A stretch of DNA of 52,738 nucleotides from a virus: the IMG/VR virus record IMGVR_UViG_3300047550_006202, positions 1-52,738 of that record; one strand, given 5' to 3'. The notes beneath the pieces were generated by a model. That model ran no database searches. It saw only the letters and a program-made list of their open reading frames with translations, and had not been told where the DNA came from. Of the stretch, positions 17,047 through 25,891 are shown in pieces (the first letter of the stretch is position 1; every line of letters begins with the position of its first letter). Both the position numbers and the translations under genes were made by a program.

Positions 17047-18147
17047 TCAATTATACACTTTAAATATCATGTTATCATCAAAAACAAAGCTTTCGCCCGA
17101 ATCAAAATCGCTCTTGACCATGAATTTGTAGTACCTCTCTGGTTCTAGTCCTGAGAAATATACGTTAAAGTAGCTGCTTGTTCCATCACAACTTATTTTT
17201 GTGTAATCACTATCAAAATCAACAACAACTTCATTTGTCTTGGCGTCTATTATAGACCAATACGATTGACTTGGTAATCTCTTGTTTACTGTGTATAGAG
17301 ATGAGGTTGTGAAGACTCTGGCGGGGTATTTATCCCTGCAATTTATCTTCACTTTATACAATTCGTTCTTTGCGCTAAAATTGAACTTGTTATTCGATAT
17401 AGTGATCACGGAATCCGTGCTATCTACTTGTTGTAAAGATCCTGTGATATATCGACTATCGTCCCAACGTATTTCTAGCGTAGGAGGATATATGGTGTGA
17501 GTATCGTTGCTATAATAACTTAAAGCGATATAACTGCCCGAATTGTTTTCTATGGCAGTTGGATGTTTTAATAAGAATCCGTTGTTAGACTCAGATCCAT
17601 TGAACCATGTAGTAACTATGTCGGTCACATCAGCACAAACGTCTTTGCTGTCTTCGTAGTCAAATGACTGAGTTACATACGTATTCGTCCAAGAACCTCC
17701 GCCAGAAGTTAAGTAATACGAGGGATTTACCCAATCCGTAGTTTCAGAATACCAAGATGCTGTGTTGTACCAATTAACGCCGTTCTTAGTTTCTGGAGAA
17801 TCATCGAATTGACCTGTTCCCATTTCCCAAGATTGGGAAACTTGTCTTATTTCTAAAGTGTAATTCTTTGTAAGATTTTCTGCGTTAGCTACATATGTTC
17901 TAAGGAAAGTTTTCCACGAACCTGTTCTGAACGTTTTAAGTTTATCCAATCCTGAATCAGAAAATTTTATCAGGGAACGACGTATATCGTCGGATGATAT
18001 GGTATCAACTGACGGATTAGCGGATTGACCCGTGTTGTCTGTGTTCTTTACAGCCACTTCGAGCATCTCATCGAGTCCCGTATTTTGTTTAGGGAATCTA
18101 GAATATATCGTTGCGTCTGCCTCAGCGAAAATCTTATATACGGCCAT
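17047..18147 (-). CDS. DNRLRE-like beta-sandwich virion protein (366 aa)
   Basis: The first 235 residues follow a DNRLRE-type pattern: AEADATIYSRFPKQNTG, then RRSLIKFSDSGLD, a Trp-rich stretch (SWEMGTGQFDD, WYNTASW), DVTDIVTTWFNGSESNNGFLLKHP and YPPTLEIRWDD. That fold is a carbohydrate-binding-module-like sandwich. The C-terminal third (about 240-366) is another beta domain (NKFNFSAKNELYKVKINCRDKYPARVF). It starts 1 nt from the stop of the lysin gene upstream. It is probably a virion protein, perhaps polysaccharide-binding. The domain call is by pattern only. Confidence 0.6.
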   Translation of the reverse strand: MAVYKIFAEADATIYSRFPKQNTGLDEMLEVAVKNTDNTGQSANPSVDTISSDDIRRSLIKFSDSGLDKLKTFRTGSWKTFLRTYVANAENLTKNYTLEIRQVSQSWEMGTGQFDDSPETKNGVNWYNTASWYSETTDWVNPSYYLTSGGGSWTNTYVTQSFDYEDSKDVCADVTDIVTTWFNGSESNNGFLLKHPTAIENNSGSYIALSYYSNDTHTIYPPTLEIRWDDSRYITGSLQQVDSTDSVITISNNKFNFSAKNELYKVKINCRDKYPARVFTTSSLYTVNKRLPSQSYWSIIDAKTNEVVVDFDSDYTKISCDGTSSYFNVYFSGLEPERYYKFMVKSDFDSGESFVFDDNMIFKVYN

Positions 18148-18148
18148 T

Positions 18149-18748
18149 TTAGGATATGTCTTTTGATTCTATCAATGTGTAAGTAAACGAGCTACCATGA
18201 ATAGCGGCGGCCTTTCTGCATACATCCATAAAGGCTTCAAAATCTACAGCCTTTTTAAATACTTGGCATCCTTCCGACCAATTCTCCACAAGAGTGCTAT
18301 CCACACCAGCTTTATGAATGTTGATTCCAAAAATCCCTTCTTGAATCTTATTTTCGTCATACACTAAATCTTTGTTTGGATCTCTGTATACTTTTACGGG
18401 TTTTTGTTGTCTCAATGCTTCGTATTTTCCTTTGTGAAGACCTATGGCGTGAGATCCCTTATATTGGCCGGGAACCAATCTTGCAACGCCCGCTGGGTTT
18501 CCGAACTCTAAAACACCTTTTCTTCCAGGGTCGGTTGTGTTTTGCCACTCTTTATAGATCCATTTTCCATCCTGTTTATAGGATACAGAGATGAGATCGT
18601 CGAAAGCGTTTGTCACCTTCTTACCGGTATCAGAGTTTCTAATTCCCACTATGTTAAGATCGAAGCCCTTGTTAGCTGCGTCTTCAAACCATACGTAACC
18701 TTTGGCTTTCACTGCCTTTTCGATTTTTTCTTTGCTGTACTTTGCCAT
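18149..18748 (-). CDS. L,D-transpeptidase-like (YkuD-type) putative tail lysin (199 aa)
   Basis: Residues about 138-165 read GIFGINIHKAG...WSEGCQVF, matching the H...S-x-GC arrangement of YkuD-type L,D-transpeptidases with His145 and Cys161 as the likely catalytic pair. The preceding part (DPGRKGVLEFGNPAGVARLVPGQYKGSHAIGLH) fits such enzymes binding a peptidoglycan stem peptide. Family members form or break peptide crosslinks in peptidoglycan. There is no signal peptide. The gene lies between gp6 and a sandwich-fold virion protein. A virion-borne wall-degrading role, replacing the lysozyme domain of T4 gp5, is plausible. The direction of the reaction cannot be told from sequence. Confidence 0.65.
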   Translation of the reverse strand: MAKYSKEKIEKAVKAKGYVWFEDAANKGFDLNIVGIRNSDTGKKVTNAFDDLISVSYKQDGKWIYKEWQNTTDPGRKGVLEFGNPAGVARLVPGQYKGSHAIGLHKGKYEALRQQKPVKVYRDPNKDLVYDENKIQEGIFGINIHKAGVDSTLVENWSEGCQVFKKAVDFEAFMDVCRKAAAIHGSSFTYTLIESKDIS

Positions 18749-18766
18749 AGGTTTTTACTTATTTAG

Positions 18767-20623
18767 TTATTGAAACGCGACAACTCTTCCCTGTATGTCT
18801 GTGTTGGGATACTTAAGTTCGAATATCGACGGATCCAATGAAGGATAAATTACGTTGTTTATAGTTGCTCCTTTTATATCGTAAGCATATATGGAATATC
18901 CGCTTTCTTGGCCGTATTTGTTCACTATTTCAACCTTTTTTACAGTCTGAACACCGTCTTGCATGTCTATCAGAGAGTAAATGTTTGATAGTATGATTGG
19001 CTCATTTATTTGCCAATTCGATGTATTGAAGTACTCTTTTAATGCCGTTATGCATCTAGAAACCACTTCTTGAGCATTATAATTAGGCCTAGTTATTATA
19101 TCAAAATTGCATCCTATATTGATGATGTAAGCAGATTTAAGATCTATGACATCAGTCAACATCCTATATTCAGACAGATGCGTGGTTAAATTATATAATA
19201 GTGCTCTACTGGGATAAGCCAAATTTCCTGAGGAGTCGTAGGATAACACATACATAGATATTTGAGTTGGATTCATTATAGACGGGCTAGTGTCTCTATA
19301 ATTAAAGAAGGTTCTAGAATCCCTAGTTATGAAAGCCTTAGATATAGCTCCAAATTTTGGAGACATATTTAATGCTTTTTCTAAATAATCTTGCTGAGTT
19401 ACGGCTCTCATTTGACTTGAAAATGCATTTCGTATGTTCTGTCTAAGTTGTTCGTTATTGTCACCATCCCCACCCCCAGAAGCTGGTTGGGGATTTGTTA
19501 TTGCTAATGTATTTGAATTGGTGGTATTTCCCGTTATTGAGTATTGAGATATATTTGTTATCTCTCCGCTTCTCGCGTTGTATTCAGCTCCTCCCCCAGC
19601 TAAATAAGTGATTGTTAAAGTTGTATTATAAGGAGCCAATCCATAAGTAGTTGTTGTTACAAAATTCGTGGGATCAAAAGCGGTGTTTATGGTACTAGAT
19701 CCCGTGGTCAATCCAATCCCTATTGTAGAAGGATTTGGAATTACTGCCGTATCAGCTATAGTATTTATACCAGGTCCAAATTCCAAAGTTACGCTGCTAT
19801 CGCTATTTATTCGGCTAGTAAATCTTCTATCTACTTTAATTTTCTCTAATATATAAGGGACTTGATTAGCGTCTTGATATAATTCGGGGTATTCTTGAGC
19901 GGTATTAGAGACAGGATTATATATGTAGTCTTGCGCTAAATAAGGAACCTCTGACCATTTATTACCAGAAGAATCGACTACACTTATTATAGATACTATT
20001 TCAGAATCATTTATCTTTACAGTTGAAAATCTTTGCGCTGGTCCAAACGAATATGTTGTAGTTTTTATTACTCCTGAAGTGGCGGTCGCATTCTTCTTTA
20101 GTATATAACTCACCGGTGCACCAGATCCGTCTGTTTCATATATACTGACTGTTGTGGGATCCATGGAAGAAGAGTGTGTAAAATCTATCTTATTTCCTAC
20201 ATAGTATGTTAGACTTGGGGAAACTCTAGAACTTACAACCATTCCGGGATTTACAATAAATGCGTAAGAAAAGTCAGGATATCTTAATCCAGAGAGCGTT
20301 ATTGCTGGGACTACTTGATAAACTTCGAGATCTACAACGGCTGAGGACACTAGTTTTGGTCTATAGCCCAACATGTGGGCCATTGCATATAAATTATTTT
20401 TTTGTTTTGCGTATTGAAGAAAATTTTCCTGTATTTGATTATCGAGATAAAACGATAAGACGTCTCCTACATAAGAAGCCATATCGATAAATAAAGTTCC
20501 TGGAGAAGCTTTAGAAAAATCTGTATATACGGTAGGAAAATAAGCTTTCGCGTACTCGATTAAATCGTTTTTAAATGTCGAAAATTCTTTATTTAAGTAT
20601 TTTATGTCTACATTATTTTCCAT
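18767..20623 (-). CDS. 6: Baseplate wedge protein, T4 gp6-like (618 aa)
   Basis: The N-terminus (FKNDLIEYAKAYFPTVYTDFSKASPGTLFIDMASYVGDVLSFYLDNQIQENFL) carries the conserved features of T4 gp6/phage-Mu gpJ-type wedge proteins. MAHMLGYRPK follows. A later segment, GGGDGDNNEQLRQNIRNAFSSQMRAVTQQDYLEKAL, is the second conserved part. The length (618) is close to T4 gp6 (660). gp6 forms the ring that joins wedges around the hub. It lies 2 nt downstream of gp25, its known structural partner. No upstream motif is present, so it is probably cotranscribed with gp25. Confidence 0.88.
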   Translation of the reverse strand: MENNVDIKYLNKEFSTFKNDLIEYAKAYFPTVYTDFSKASPGTLFIDMASYVGDVLSFYLDNQIQENFLQYAKQKNNLYAMAHMLGYRPKLVSSAVVDLEVYQVVPAITLSGLRYPDFSYAFIVNPGMVVSSRVSPSLTYYVGNKIDFTHSSSMDPTTVSIYETDGSGAPVSYILKKNATATSGVIKTTTYSFGPAQRFSTVKINDSEIVSIISVVDSSGNKWSEVPYLAQDYIYNPVSNTAQEYPELYQDANQVPYILEKIKVDRRFTSRINSDSSVTLEFGPGINTIADTAVIPNPSTIGIGLTTGSSTINTAFDPTNFVTTTTYGLAPYNTTLTITYLAGGGAEYNARSGEITNISQYSITGNTTNSNTLAITNPQPASGGGDGDNNEQLRQNIRNAFSSQMRAVTQQDYLEKALNMSPKFGAISKAFITRDSRTFFNYRDTSPSIMNPTQISMYVLSYDSSGNLAYPSRALLYNLTTHLSEYRMLTDVIDLKSAYIINIGCNFDIITRPNYNAQEVVSRCITALKEYFNTSNWQINEPIILSNIYSLIDMQDGVQTVKKVEIVNKYGQESGYSIYAYDIKGATINNVIYPSLDPSIFELKYPNTDIQGRVVAFQ

Positions 20624-20625
20624 CT

Positions 20626-21039
20626 TTACGCATTTTGTATTGTTATAGATACATCATCTGATTCGTTAGAAGCTTTTATGACATAACTAAACTCTATAAG
20701 TATAGAATTTTGATCCATTGCGTTATATATAGATAAATCTATTACGTTAATTTGTGGAAAATTGCTTGATATTTTTTCAGTCAATTGATCTTCTAATTCC
20801 TGAGTATTTTTTGTGTTTATTTGTTCAAATAATGAAGCTCTCAAATTAGCGCCGAAATTAGGATCAAATAAACGTTCTCTATTATTTGTCAATAGATAAT
20901 TCATTATATTGTACCTAATCTGATCTTTTGTGGTATAGACACTCAAAAAAACACTGGGATATGAAAATGGTATTTTAACGCCCAATGCCACAGATTTCTT
21001 TAAATCTATTGGCGATATTTGTCTAAGTCCGTAAGCCAT
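20626..21039 (-). CDS. 25: Baseplate wedge protein, T4 gp25-like (137 aa)
   Basis: A 137-residue protein of the gp25 (GPW/gp25) family: SVYTTKDQIRYNIMNYLLTNNRERLFDPNFGANLRASLFEQI, then helix and strand ending ILIEFSYVIK. It is similar in length to T4 gp25 (132). gp25 nucleates wedge and sheath assembly in contractile systems. Its ATG overlaps the stop of the upstream gene by 1 nt (TAATG on the coding strand), implying translational coupling. Confidence 0.88.
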   Translation of the reverse strand: MAYGLRQISPIDLKKSVALGVKIPFSYPSVFLSVYTTKDQIRYNIMNYLLTNNRERLFDPNFGANLRASLFEQINTKNTQELEDQLTEKISSNFPQINVIDLSIYNAMDQNSILIEFSYVIKASNESDDVSITIQNA

Positions 21040-21479
21040 TACATTAAGCCTTTACTTTTCATCTTGTTCATCATCTCTGAATAATCGGGAACCGTGTTGA
21101 TCTCTATCATCTCTATATTAGAACTTTTTCTTGCGGATGAAAGCATTTCGTTAACTGATCCCATGGCAGTATTTTCTTCTTGCGGTTCACCCATGTCTTG
21201 AGGTGTCATGCTTACTGCTGTTTCATTGAGCAGTTGGGAAAGAGGGTTATTTCCTGCAAATTTTACAGGCGCGGACCTAGTCGGCTCGTTTAAAGTTAAG
21301 GGTATTCCAGATGTCACGCTCTTTCTCACCTGATCTCTTATCTTATTCTTATATTCAGAACTATTGGTAACCTTTCCTGCGCTCTGGGTGCTCTCAGAAA
21401 TGATCCTGGGAAGCTCTTGGCGTATCGCCTGAGTGACTTCTTCCCTAATGATTCTACGTAAAATATCCAGTTTGCTCAT
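21039..21479 (-). CDS. Conserved baseplate-cluster protein of unknown function (146 aa)
   Basis: It starts MSKLDILRRIIREEVTQAIRQELPRIISE, a strongly helical N-terminus, then becomes polar and probably disordered (SEYKNKIRDQVRKSV, FAGNNPLSQLLNETAVSM, QDMGEPQEENTAMGSV). Short proteins of this type lie next to gp25 in other distant T4-like phages, from memory. The helical leader followed by RIISE and QLLNE contains sites of the (L/I)xE type. It starts 3 nt after an ATATTTATC motif. Function unknown. Confidence 0.6.
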   Translation of the reverse strand: MSKLDILRRIIREEVTQAIRQELPRIISESTQSAGKVTNSSEYKNKIRDQVRKSVTSGIPLTLNEPTRSAPVKFAGNNPLSQLLNETAVSMTPQDMGEPQEENTAMGSVNEMLSSARKSSNIEMIEINTVPDYSEMMNKMKSKGLM

Positions 21480-21482
21480 ATT

Positions 21483-21491
21483 GATAAATAT
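21483..21491 (-). promoter_or_regulatory. ATATTTATC motif 3 nt upstream of 21479
   Basis: On the coding strand GATATTTATC-AAT-ATG shows the motif 3 nt from the start codon. The spacing equals that before 1084, 32565 and 47834. Confidence 0.45.
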
Positions 21492-21526
21492 CGGGTGTTC
21501 AATTTATTTATTTGTGACTTGGTTTC

Positions 21527-24013
21527 TTATTTCCCTTTTAGTTTATTAACCCCCTTTTTAATTCCCTTTATTATGTTTATTTTTCGTCTAGCTTTTTGCA
21601 AGAAAGTTAATTTACTAGTATCAATTTTTCCAGTTACGGGCTTTAGACTCGGACGTTTTGATGCATTAGAGGATGGATCCGTTGCGCCCGTATTTTCTGA
21701 TGTTCTAGAGTTTGTTGTTGACGTATTAGAAGTATATGCGGGTGAAGTTACTCTACTCGGAGACATATTTGCAGTATTTGTAGTATTGCTTGTTGAAGAA
21801 GTTCCCGTAGATTCTTTTCCTCCTACTAAAGTTGTTGAGGTTTTATTCACATTTTGAGTAGCATTTCCTTTATATTGAGGATTACTAGTATCTTTTTTCA
21901 AATCCCCTAATTTTTTTTCTAGTATTTTTCTAACACGTTTTCTCATCTTTTTACCGCCTGACAATTTATTCAAGAATGCATTTAATCCCATGCCTTTATT
22001 TTCGTCTTCATTGTCGGGATCATCCATGTCGTATTCATCGAACATGATCTTTTCATCTACATTCATATCGGCCATTAAATCTGGTATCTCAAATCCTAGA
22101 TCGTTGGCATTAAAGCTGTCTTTATTATCATTTATAGCTGATCTATTTGCTGAATCTCTAGAGGTTCTTTGTACGGGAGTATCTTCAAAATTTTCTTGAC
22201 CTCTATTGTTATCAAATATACCAGGAAAATCTGCTACTTTAAGATCGTTATTAAATAGAAAATTCTTAGTAGATTCTATTTGTGCTCTTTGATCAGCATT
22301 AATTATATCTATTTCCTCTTGTATTAGTTTCTTTTCTCTCAATTTTTGCTCTACTTCTTTTAATATAATACTACTATCTGATGCATATGTGGGTTCGGAT
22401 TGTACTATGAGTGTCCCTGATTCATCTAAAGCGACTCCATATCTTCTTTTTAGAGTAAAAGTTTCTTCTATTACTTCTTCTGTGATTATGCTTATTGTGT
22501 ACTTACCTATTTTTTTAGTAGGATCAGTAACATTCATATTACCAACTATATTCTCTGGAACCCCTTCAGGATTTACGCCCCAATAATTACCTAATCCGTA
22601 TGGATCATAGGTATTATTTTTCATAGAGTCATCTATTTTGGGGATATTAGGATCATAGAATCCGTCCTCTCGATCGTTATTCTCTTTATTTTTAACAAAT
22701 AAATACATTAAATCAGAAGCAGCTGATAAACCGTCTCTAGCGTCTATCAAATCTTTCAATACTTCTGGATCGAATTCATTACAATTGCTTAGATTTGCTA
22801 TTATTAGATTCAGATTCCTAATGATTTCATTAATAGGTCCCATTATGTTTAATATGACCAATTGTATCACTGTTAGAAGTAAAGAGAAATATCCTAATGT
22901 CATTATAATTCTCCAAATAACTCGAACTCTTACCTCTTCTTCTACTCCATTTATAGTATTTATCACGCCTACAGTGGTATACAGGCTAGGAATTGGCATT
23001 ATTTTAAAAAATTTTAAGATCTTTAAAAGTACATTGATAACAATTAGTATTATTGTGATCACTAATTGCGCAGTTTGTATTATATTTAGAACATTTTGAC
23101 AAACTCTTTGAATTTTATTACACGTATCTATAAGTTTTCTTAATACGGGTATGGCTTTATCAGGTTCAAATAATGATGCTACTTTCTGTAAAAAAGGTTT
23201 TAAAACAGGGTCTCCTAGTGTGGCCAATCCTGCAGATATGAGTAAAGATTGCGGAGCTGATAGTCCTCTTACTATACTTAAAATCTTCTTGATTTGATCA
23301 AGTTGTTTTATAAACTGTCTGAATTTTTCATCAGGTATTTGCCTACCGTCAGTGTAACTTCGAATTTCTCTAAAAAATCCATTGATAGTATTTCTAGCTT
23401 TTAGAAGAGGCGGAAAAGTATTTATTAGTGTTTGAGCATTTCCAGTATCTATAGAACCAACGAAATTACCAGTCCCCGGGAAATCTTCTATTTTAATTGG
23501 TTCATTTACTAATCTATCAAAACCTGTTAATAAATCGTCTTCTATATCTCCCGATAATCGTATTATGGCATCTTTTTGTTTAGTGATATCCAGTTTATCT
23601 ATTATAGAATAGAATTGATCTATTCTATTAGATGCTCTCCAAGATAGAAATTGTAATCTCCACAAAAATCTAATTAGTTTTGGAGAATCATCTTCCGGCG
23701 GTTTATTAGGATTAAAATTACCAGCATTTCCCCCTCTAGGTATTTTAGATATAGCGTAATTAACAAAATCACAATAATTTATTTTCGCAAATAATCTAAC
23801 TATAGGAATGATTCCCAATTTCATGGGATCAGATGGTTTTTTTTGATTTTGTCTATATTTTGATATGTCTATTGGAAATCCGTAGAATACGTTGTCAAAA
23901 AATGTATCTAATTTTATTACGGATATTATAGATTTAAATATAATCTTGTCTATGCCTTTGACATTTTTCAAAGGATCTAAAGCCTTATTAAATAAATTAC
24001 TAAGTGTTGACAT
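21527..24013 (-). CDS. Large virion protein with hydrophobic segments, candidate tape-measure or hub protein (828 aa)
   Basis: An 828-residue protein starting MSTLSNLFNKALDPLKNVKG. Residues about 305-400 hold strongly hydrophobic helices (IIQTAQLVITIILIVINVLLKILKFF; LGYFSLLLTVIQLVILNIMGPI). The C-terminal 100 residues are Ser/Thr/Asn-rich and disordered, ending in a Lys-rich tail (KARRKINIIKGIKKGVNKLKGK). Hydrophobic helices in a long protein of the baseplate operon fit a tape-measure or membrane-penetrating protein, but no clear homology to T4 gp29 is visible. Its ATG overlaps the stop of the spike-like gene by 1 nt. Confidence 0.6.
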   Translation of the reverse strand: MSTLSNLFNKALDPLKNVKGIDKIIFKSIISVIKLDTFFDNVFYGFPIDISKYRQNQKKPSDPMKLGIIPIVRLFAKINYCDFVNYAISKIPRGGNAGNFNPNKPPEDDSPKLIRFLWRLQFLSWRASNRIDQFYSIIDKLDITKQKDAIIRLSGDIEDDLLTGFDRLVNEPIKIEDFPGTGNFVGSIDTGNAQTLINTFPPLLKARNTINGFFREIRSYTDGRQIPDEKFRQFIKQLDQIKKILSIVRGLSAPQSLLISAGLATLGDPVLKPFLQKVASLFEPDKAIPVLRKLIDTCNKIQRVCQNVLNIIQTAQLVITIILIVINVLLKILKFFKIMPIPSLYTTVGVINTINGVEEEVRVRVIWRIIMTLGYFSLLLTVIQLVILNIMGPINEIIRNLNLIIANLSNCNEFDPEVLKDLIDARDGLSAASDLMYLFVKNKENNDREDGFYDPNIPKIDDSMKNNTYDPYGLGNYWGVNPEGVPENIVGNMNVTDPTKKIGKYTISIITEEVIEETFTLKRRYGVALDESGTLIVQSEPTYASDSSIILKEVEQKLREKKLIQEEIDIINADQRAQIESTKNFLFNNDLKVADFPGIFDNNRGQENFEDTPVQRTSRDSANRSAINDNKDSFNANDLGFEIPDLMADMNVDEKIMFDEYDMDDPDNEDENKGMGLNAFLNKLSGGKKMRKRVRKILEKKLGDLKKDTSNPQYKGNATQNVNKTSTTLVGGKESTGTSSTSNTTNTANMSPSRVTSPAYTSNTSTTNSRTSENTGATDPSSNASKRPSLKPVTGKIDTSKLTFLQKARRKINIIKGIKKGVNKLKGK

Positions 24014-24477
24014 TACTCTACGTATGTTTTTGTACTTAATAGACTATCAAGCTGTTTACTAAATTTATCAGTCGCAGAAGCCATATAACTCCCAGCAGAT
24101 ATGATTTTTCCTGGATCGGCTACTGTCACTTTGCCGCTTCCATCTCTTGTTGCTGCACCGCTTAACATGTTTGCAACTGCTCCTAATTGAACTAGGAATT
24201 CTCTAAGTTCTTCTATAAATTTATCGCCTAATATAACCGGAGATTGTGCTTTCAATCCTAATCTAATAACGGGGCTATTTATTACAGTGTATTCTTTACT
24301 ATTAAGATGTATGCTATCTTGGGATGATAACCCTATAGATTTAGATCCAAATAGTAATACTGAATCCGATTTAGCGTGTAGATGTATTCTATCTGATAGT
24401 AGTACTGCTTGACTTCCCGAGTAAGGAAACGGTGTATAGTTTTTTAATGTAAAACCGGTACTTTGTAATGTTGCCAT
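24013..24477 (-). CDS. Baseplate spike/needle-like protein (154 aa)
   Basis: Residues about 25-85 alternate short beta strands of the kind seen in trimeric beta-helices (DRIHLHAKSDSVLLFGSKSIGLSSQDSIHLNSKEYTVINSPVIRLG, in phase). Then comes an amphipathic helix (KFIEELREFLVQLGAVANML) and a polar tail. The pattern I-x-L-x-A/S-x-D-x-V resembles the C-terminal needle of T4 gp5. It lies immediately downstream of the hub OB-like gene, as if the gp5 spike were a separate chain here. The assignment rests on pattern and location. Confidence 0.6.
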   Translation of the reverse strand: MATLQSTGFTLKNYTPFPYSGSQAVLLSDRIHLHAKSDSVLLFGSKSIGLSSQDSIHLNSKEYTVINSPVIRLGLKAQSPVILGDKFIEELREFLVQLGAVANMLSGAATRDGSGKVTVADPGKIISAGSYMASATDKFSKQLDSLLSTKTYVE

Positions 24478-24487
24478 TTGTTATTTA

Positions 24488-25084
24488 TTATTGTCCTGAT
24501 TCCATACCGAATTTATCATTACTCGCATAATTACTTGTAGATGTATAATTATCGTTTTGTTCGGCAGAGTTCCAAGGATTATAATTAGGCATATCAGTTA
24601 ATTGAGTAATTCTTCCCTCTGCGTCTTGTATGTCTTGAGCCGTTATTCCATAAGAATTTAAGGGGAATTCACTTATACTTATTATTTTTGATAAATCTTG
24701 GGTAGAAGTCATCCATATTGTAGTGTGATCTTTAGCACTCTCTTCGTGTAAACCTTGATAATTAGTATCGTAGTTTTGTCCATTACGAATTATAGTTATA
24801 GGATCTCCCGCGTTTGAATTTCCTATAGACCATTCATTTTTAGGAGTTATTTTATCAAATTTATTTGTGCTTCCAAATCTTATAGATTGCCCGTGTCGAC
24901 CTTCAATTATTATATCTCCCTCTTGCGGTTTAAGAGATTTTACAAATGTATTTTCTACAAAAGTATTTCCATAATATAAAGGACTCATCTTTCTATCTTT
25001 AGTAGATCTCACATCTCTATTTATAGGCATATTTAATCCTCGACCTGCGGTTTCATTGGTCTGTTGTTGATAATACAAAGCAGC
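24488..25084 (-). CDS. Baseplate hub protein, gp5-like OB part: C-terminal half downstream of an in-frame TAA
   Basis: The frame runs from just after TAA 25085-25087 to 24488 (198 codons). There is no ATG at its beginning: candidate starts are TTG at 25078 or ATG at 25030. The recognisable part, GDIIIEGRHGQSIRFGS...WSIGNSNAGDPITIIRNGQ, is typical of hub proteins with an OB-like domain in distant T4 relatives. It is in the same frame as the 25085-25513 gene, with a single stop between them, so both are probably parts of one ancestral gene of 341 codons. If translated alone it would need re-initiation. Confidence 0.6.
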   Translation of the reverse strand, partial: AALYYQQQTNETAGRGLNMPINRDVRSTKDRKMSPLYYGNTFVENTFVKSLKPQEGDIIIEGRHGQSIRFGSTNKFDKITPKNEWSIGNSNAGDPITIIRNGQNYDTNYQGLHEESAKDHTTIWMTSTQDLSKIISISEFPLNSYGITAQDIQDAEGRITQLTDMPNYNPWNSAEQNDNYTSTSNYASNDKFGMESGQ

Positions 25085-25513
25085 TTATTCTAAATTTGGA
25101 GATCCTCCATGGTTTGGAAAATTCCAAATAGAATAGGGGGGAAAATAGTAATAACTTTGAGCATCTACATTGTCATTTAAATCAGAGTCTGGGCCCGGTA
25201 TTATATAGACTATTTCGTGAAGTACGGGATATTGTTTTATGAAATTGAATATGGGGTATGCTCCACGAGTTATACCGTCGCCTAAAGATATGTTAGTATT
25301 ACTATATAGGGGAGTAAAAGTGATTCGACCCAAATCTTTTCTTGGGGGAGTTTCTAGACGTTCATTTGATAGTTGAGGAACATTAGCTACCAAAGAAGAA
25401 TTTAATTGTGCGGGTCTAGGATCGAGATTTGTTATTATTGATTTCACACGGCCAATTATAAAAGAGGCCCCGTTATTAGCCTTCGAAGCGCCGCTATATG
25501 TACTACCGAACAT
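25085..25513 (-). CDS. Baseplate hub protein, gp5-like: N-terminal half ending at an in-frame TAA (142 aa)
   Basis: The protein begins MFGSTYSGASKANNGASFIIGRVKSIITN and contains DLGRITFTPLY, GAYPIFNFIKQYPVLHEIVYIIPGP and YYYFPPYSIWNFPNHGG. These are pieces I expect upstream of the GDIIIEGRHG block in a single hub protein. It ends SPNLE-TAA, after which the same frame continues (AALYYQQQTNETAG) into the 24488-25084 frame. The TAA could have arisen from CAA by one C-to-T change. Alternatives are a real split gene, readthrough, or a sequence error. Confidence 0.65.
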   Translation of the reverse strand: MFGSTYSGASKANNGASFIIGRVKSIITNLDPRPAQLNSSLVANVPQLSNERLETPPRKDLGRITFTPLYSNTNISLGDGITRGAYPIFNFIKQYPVLHEIVYIIPGPDSDLNDNVDAQSYYYFPPYSIWNFPNHGGSPNLE

Positions 25514-25518
25514 CTCAG

Positions 25519-25869
25519 TTACTTTATGAGTTTTTGTGAATCCACCTTATTGAACGATGGTAACTCCTCAAAAAGTTGGGCTATGTCCTTTTCTGATAGA
25601 GGACCGCCACTGGAATCTTGAGACTTTGTTTCGCTTTGCTTAAACAGTTGGAGCACTTTCAAAAGCAATTCGCTATTCTTCACGCCTGTATCAGACAGTT
25701 CCTTTATGAGAGGAATCATCACGATGGCGTCTCCAGGCGTTTCTATATACGAAGCAAGCATGGAAATCTTTTCCTTTAAGAGAACGTCTTGTTCCTTCTG
25801 CTTATCGTATATTTCCTGTACAATGTCAGAGACCTTTTTTCCAGAAAACACTTCTTTCTCTAAATCCAT
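25519..25869 (-). CDS. Conserved phage protein upstream of the baseplate hub (116 aa)
   Basis: A mostly helical 116-residue protein: MDLEKEVFSGKKVSDIVQEIYDKQKEQDVLLKEKISML, then GDAIVMIPLIKELSDTGVKNSELLLKVLQLF. From memory, proteins with this MDLEKEVFSGKK start occur beside baseplate genes in other distant T4-like phages, without known function. It heads the baseplate operon, with an ATATTTATA motif 12 nt before its ATG. Possibly a small assembly or chaperone protein; that is inference. Confidence 0.6.
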   Translation of the reverse strand: MDLEKEVFSGKKVSDIVQEIYDKQKEQDVLLKEKISMLASYIETPGDAIVMIPLIKELSDTGVKNSELLLKVLQLFKQSETKSQDSSGGPLSEKDIAQLFEELPSFNKVDSQKLIK

Positions 25870-25881
25870 AGGGTGTTTTCT

Positions 25882-25890
25882 TATAAATAT
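25882..25890 (-). promoter_or_regulatory. ATATTTATA motif upstream of 25869 (head of baseplate operon)
   Basis: On the coding strand GATATTTATAAG ends about 12 nt before the ATG at 25869. It overlaps the stop region of the gp55-like gene. It is a good candidate for the main late promoter of the baseplate genes. Confidence 0.5.
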
Positions 25891-25891
25891 C

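Noticed and set aside
24488-25513. Genome-wide reassignment of TAA as a sense codon
   Set aside because: TAA ends many other genes at plausible places, so a single interrupted gene does not indicate a changed code.
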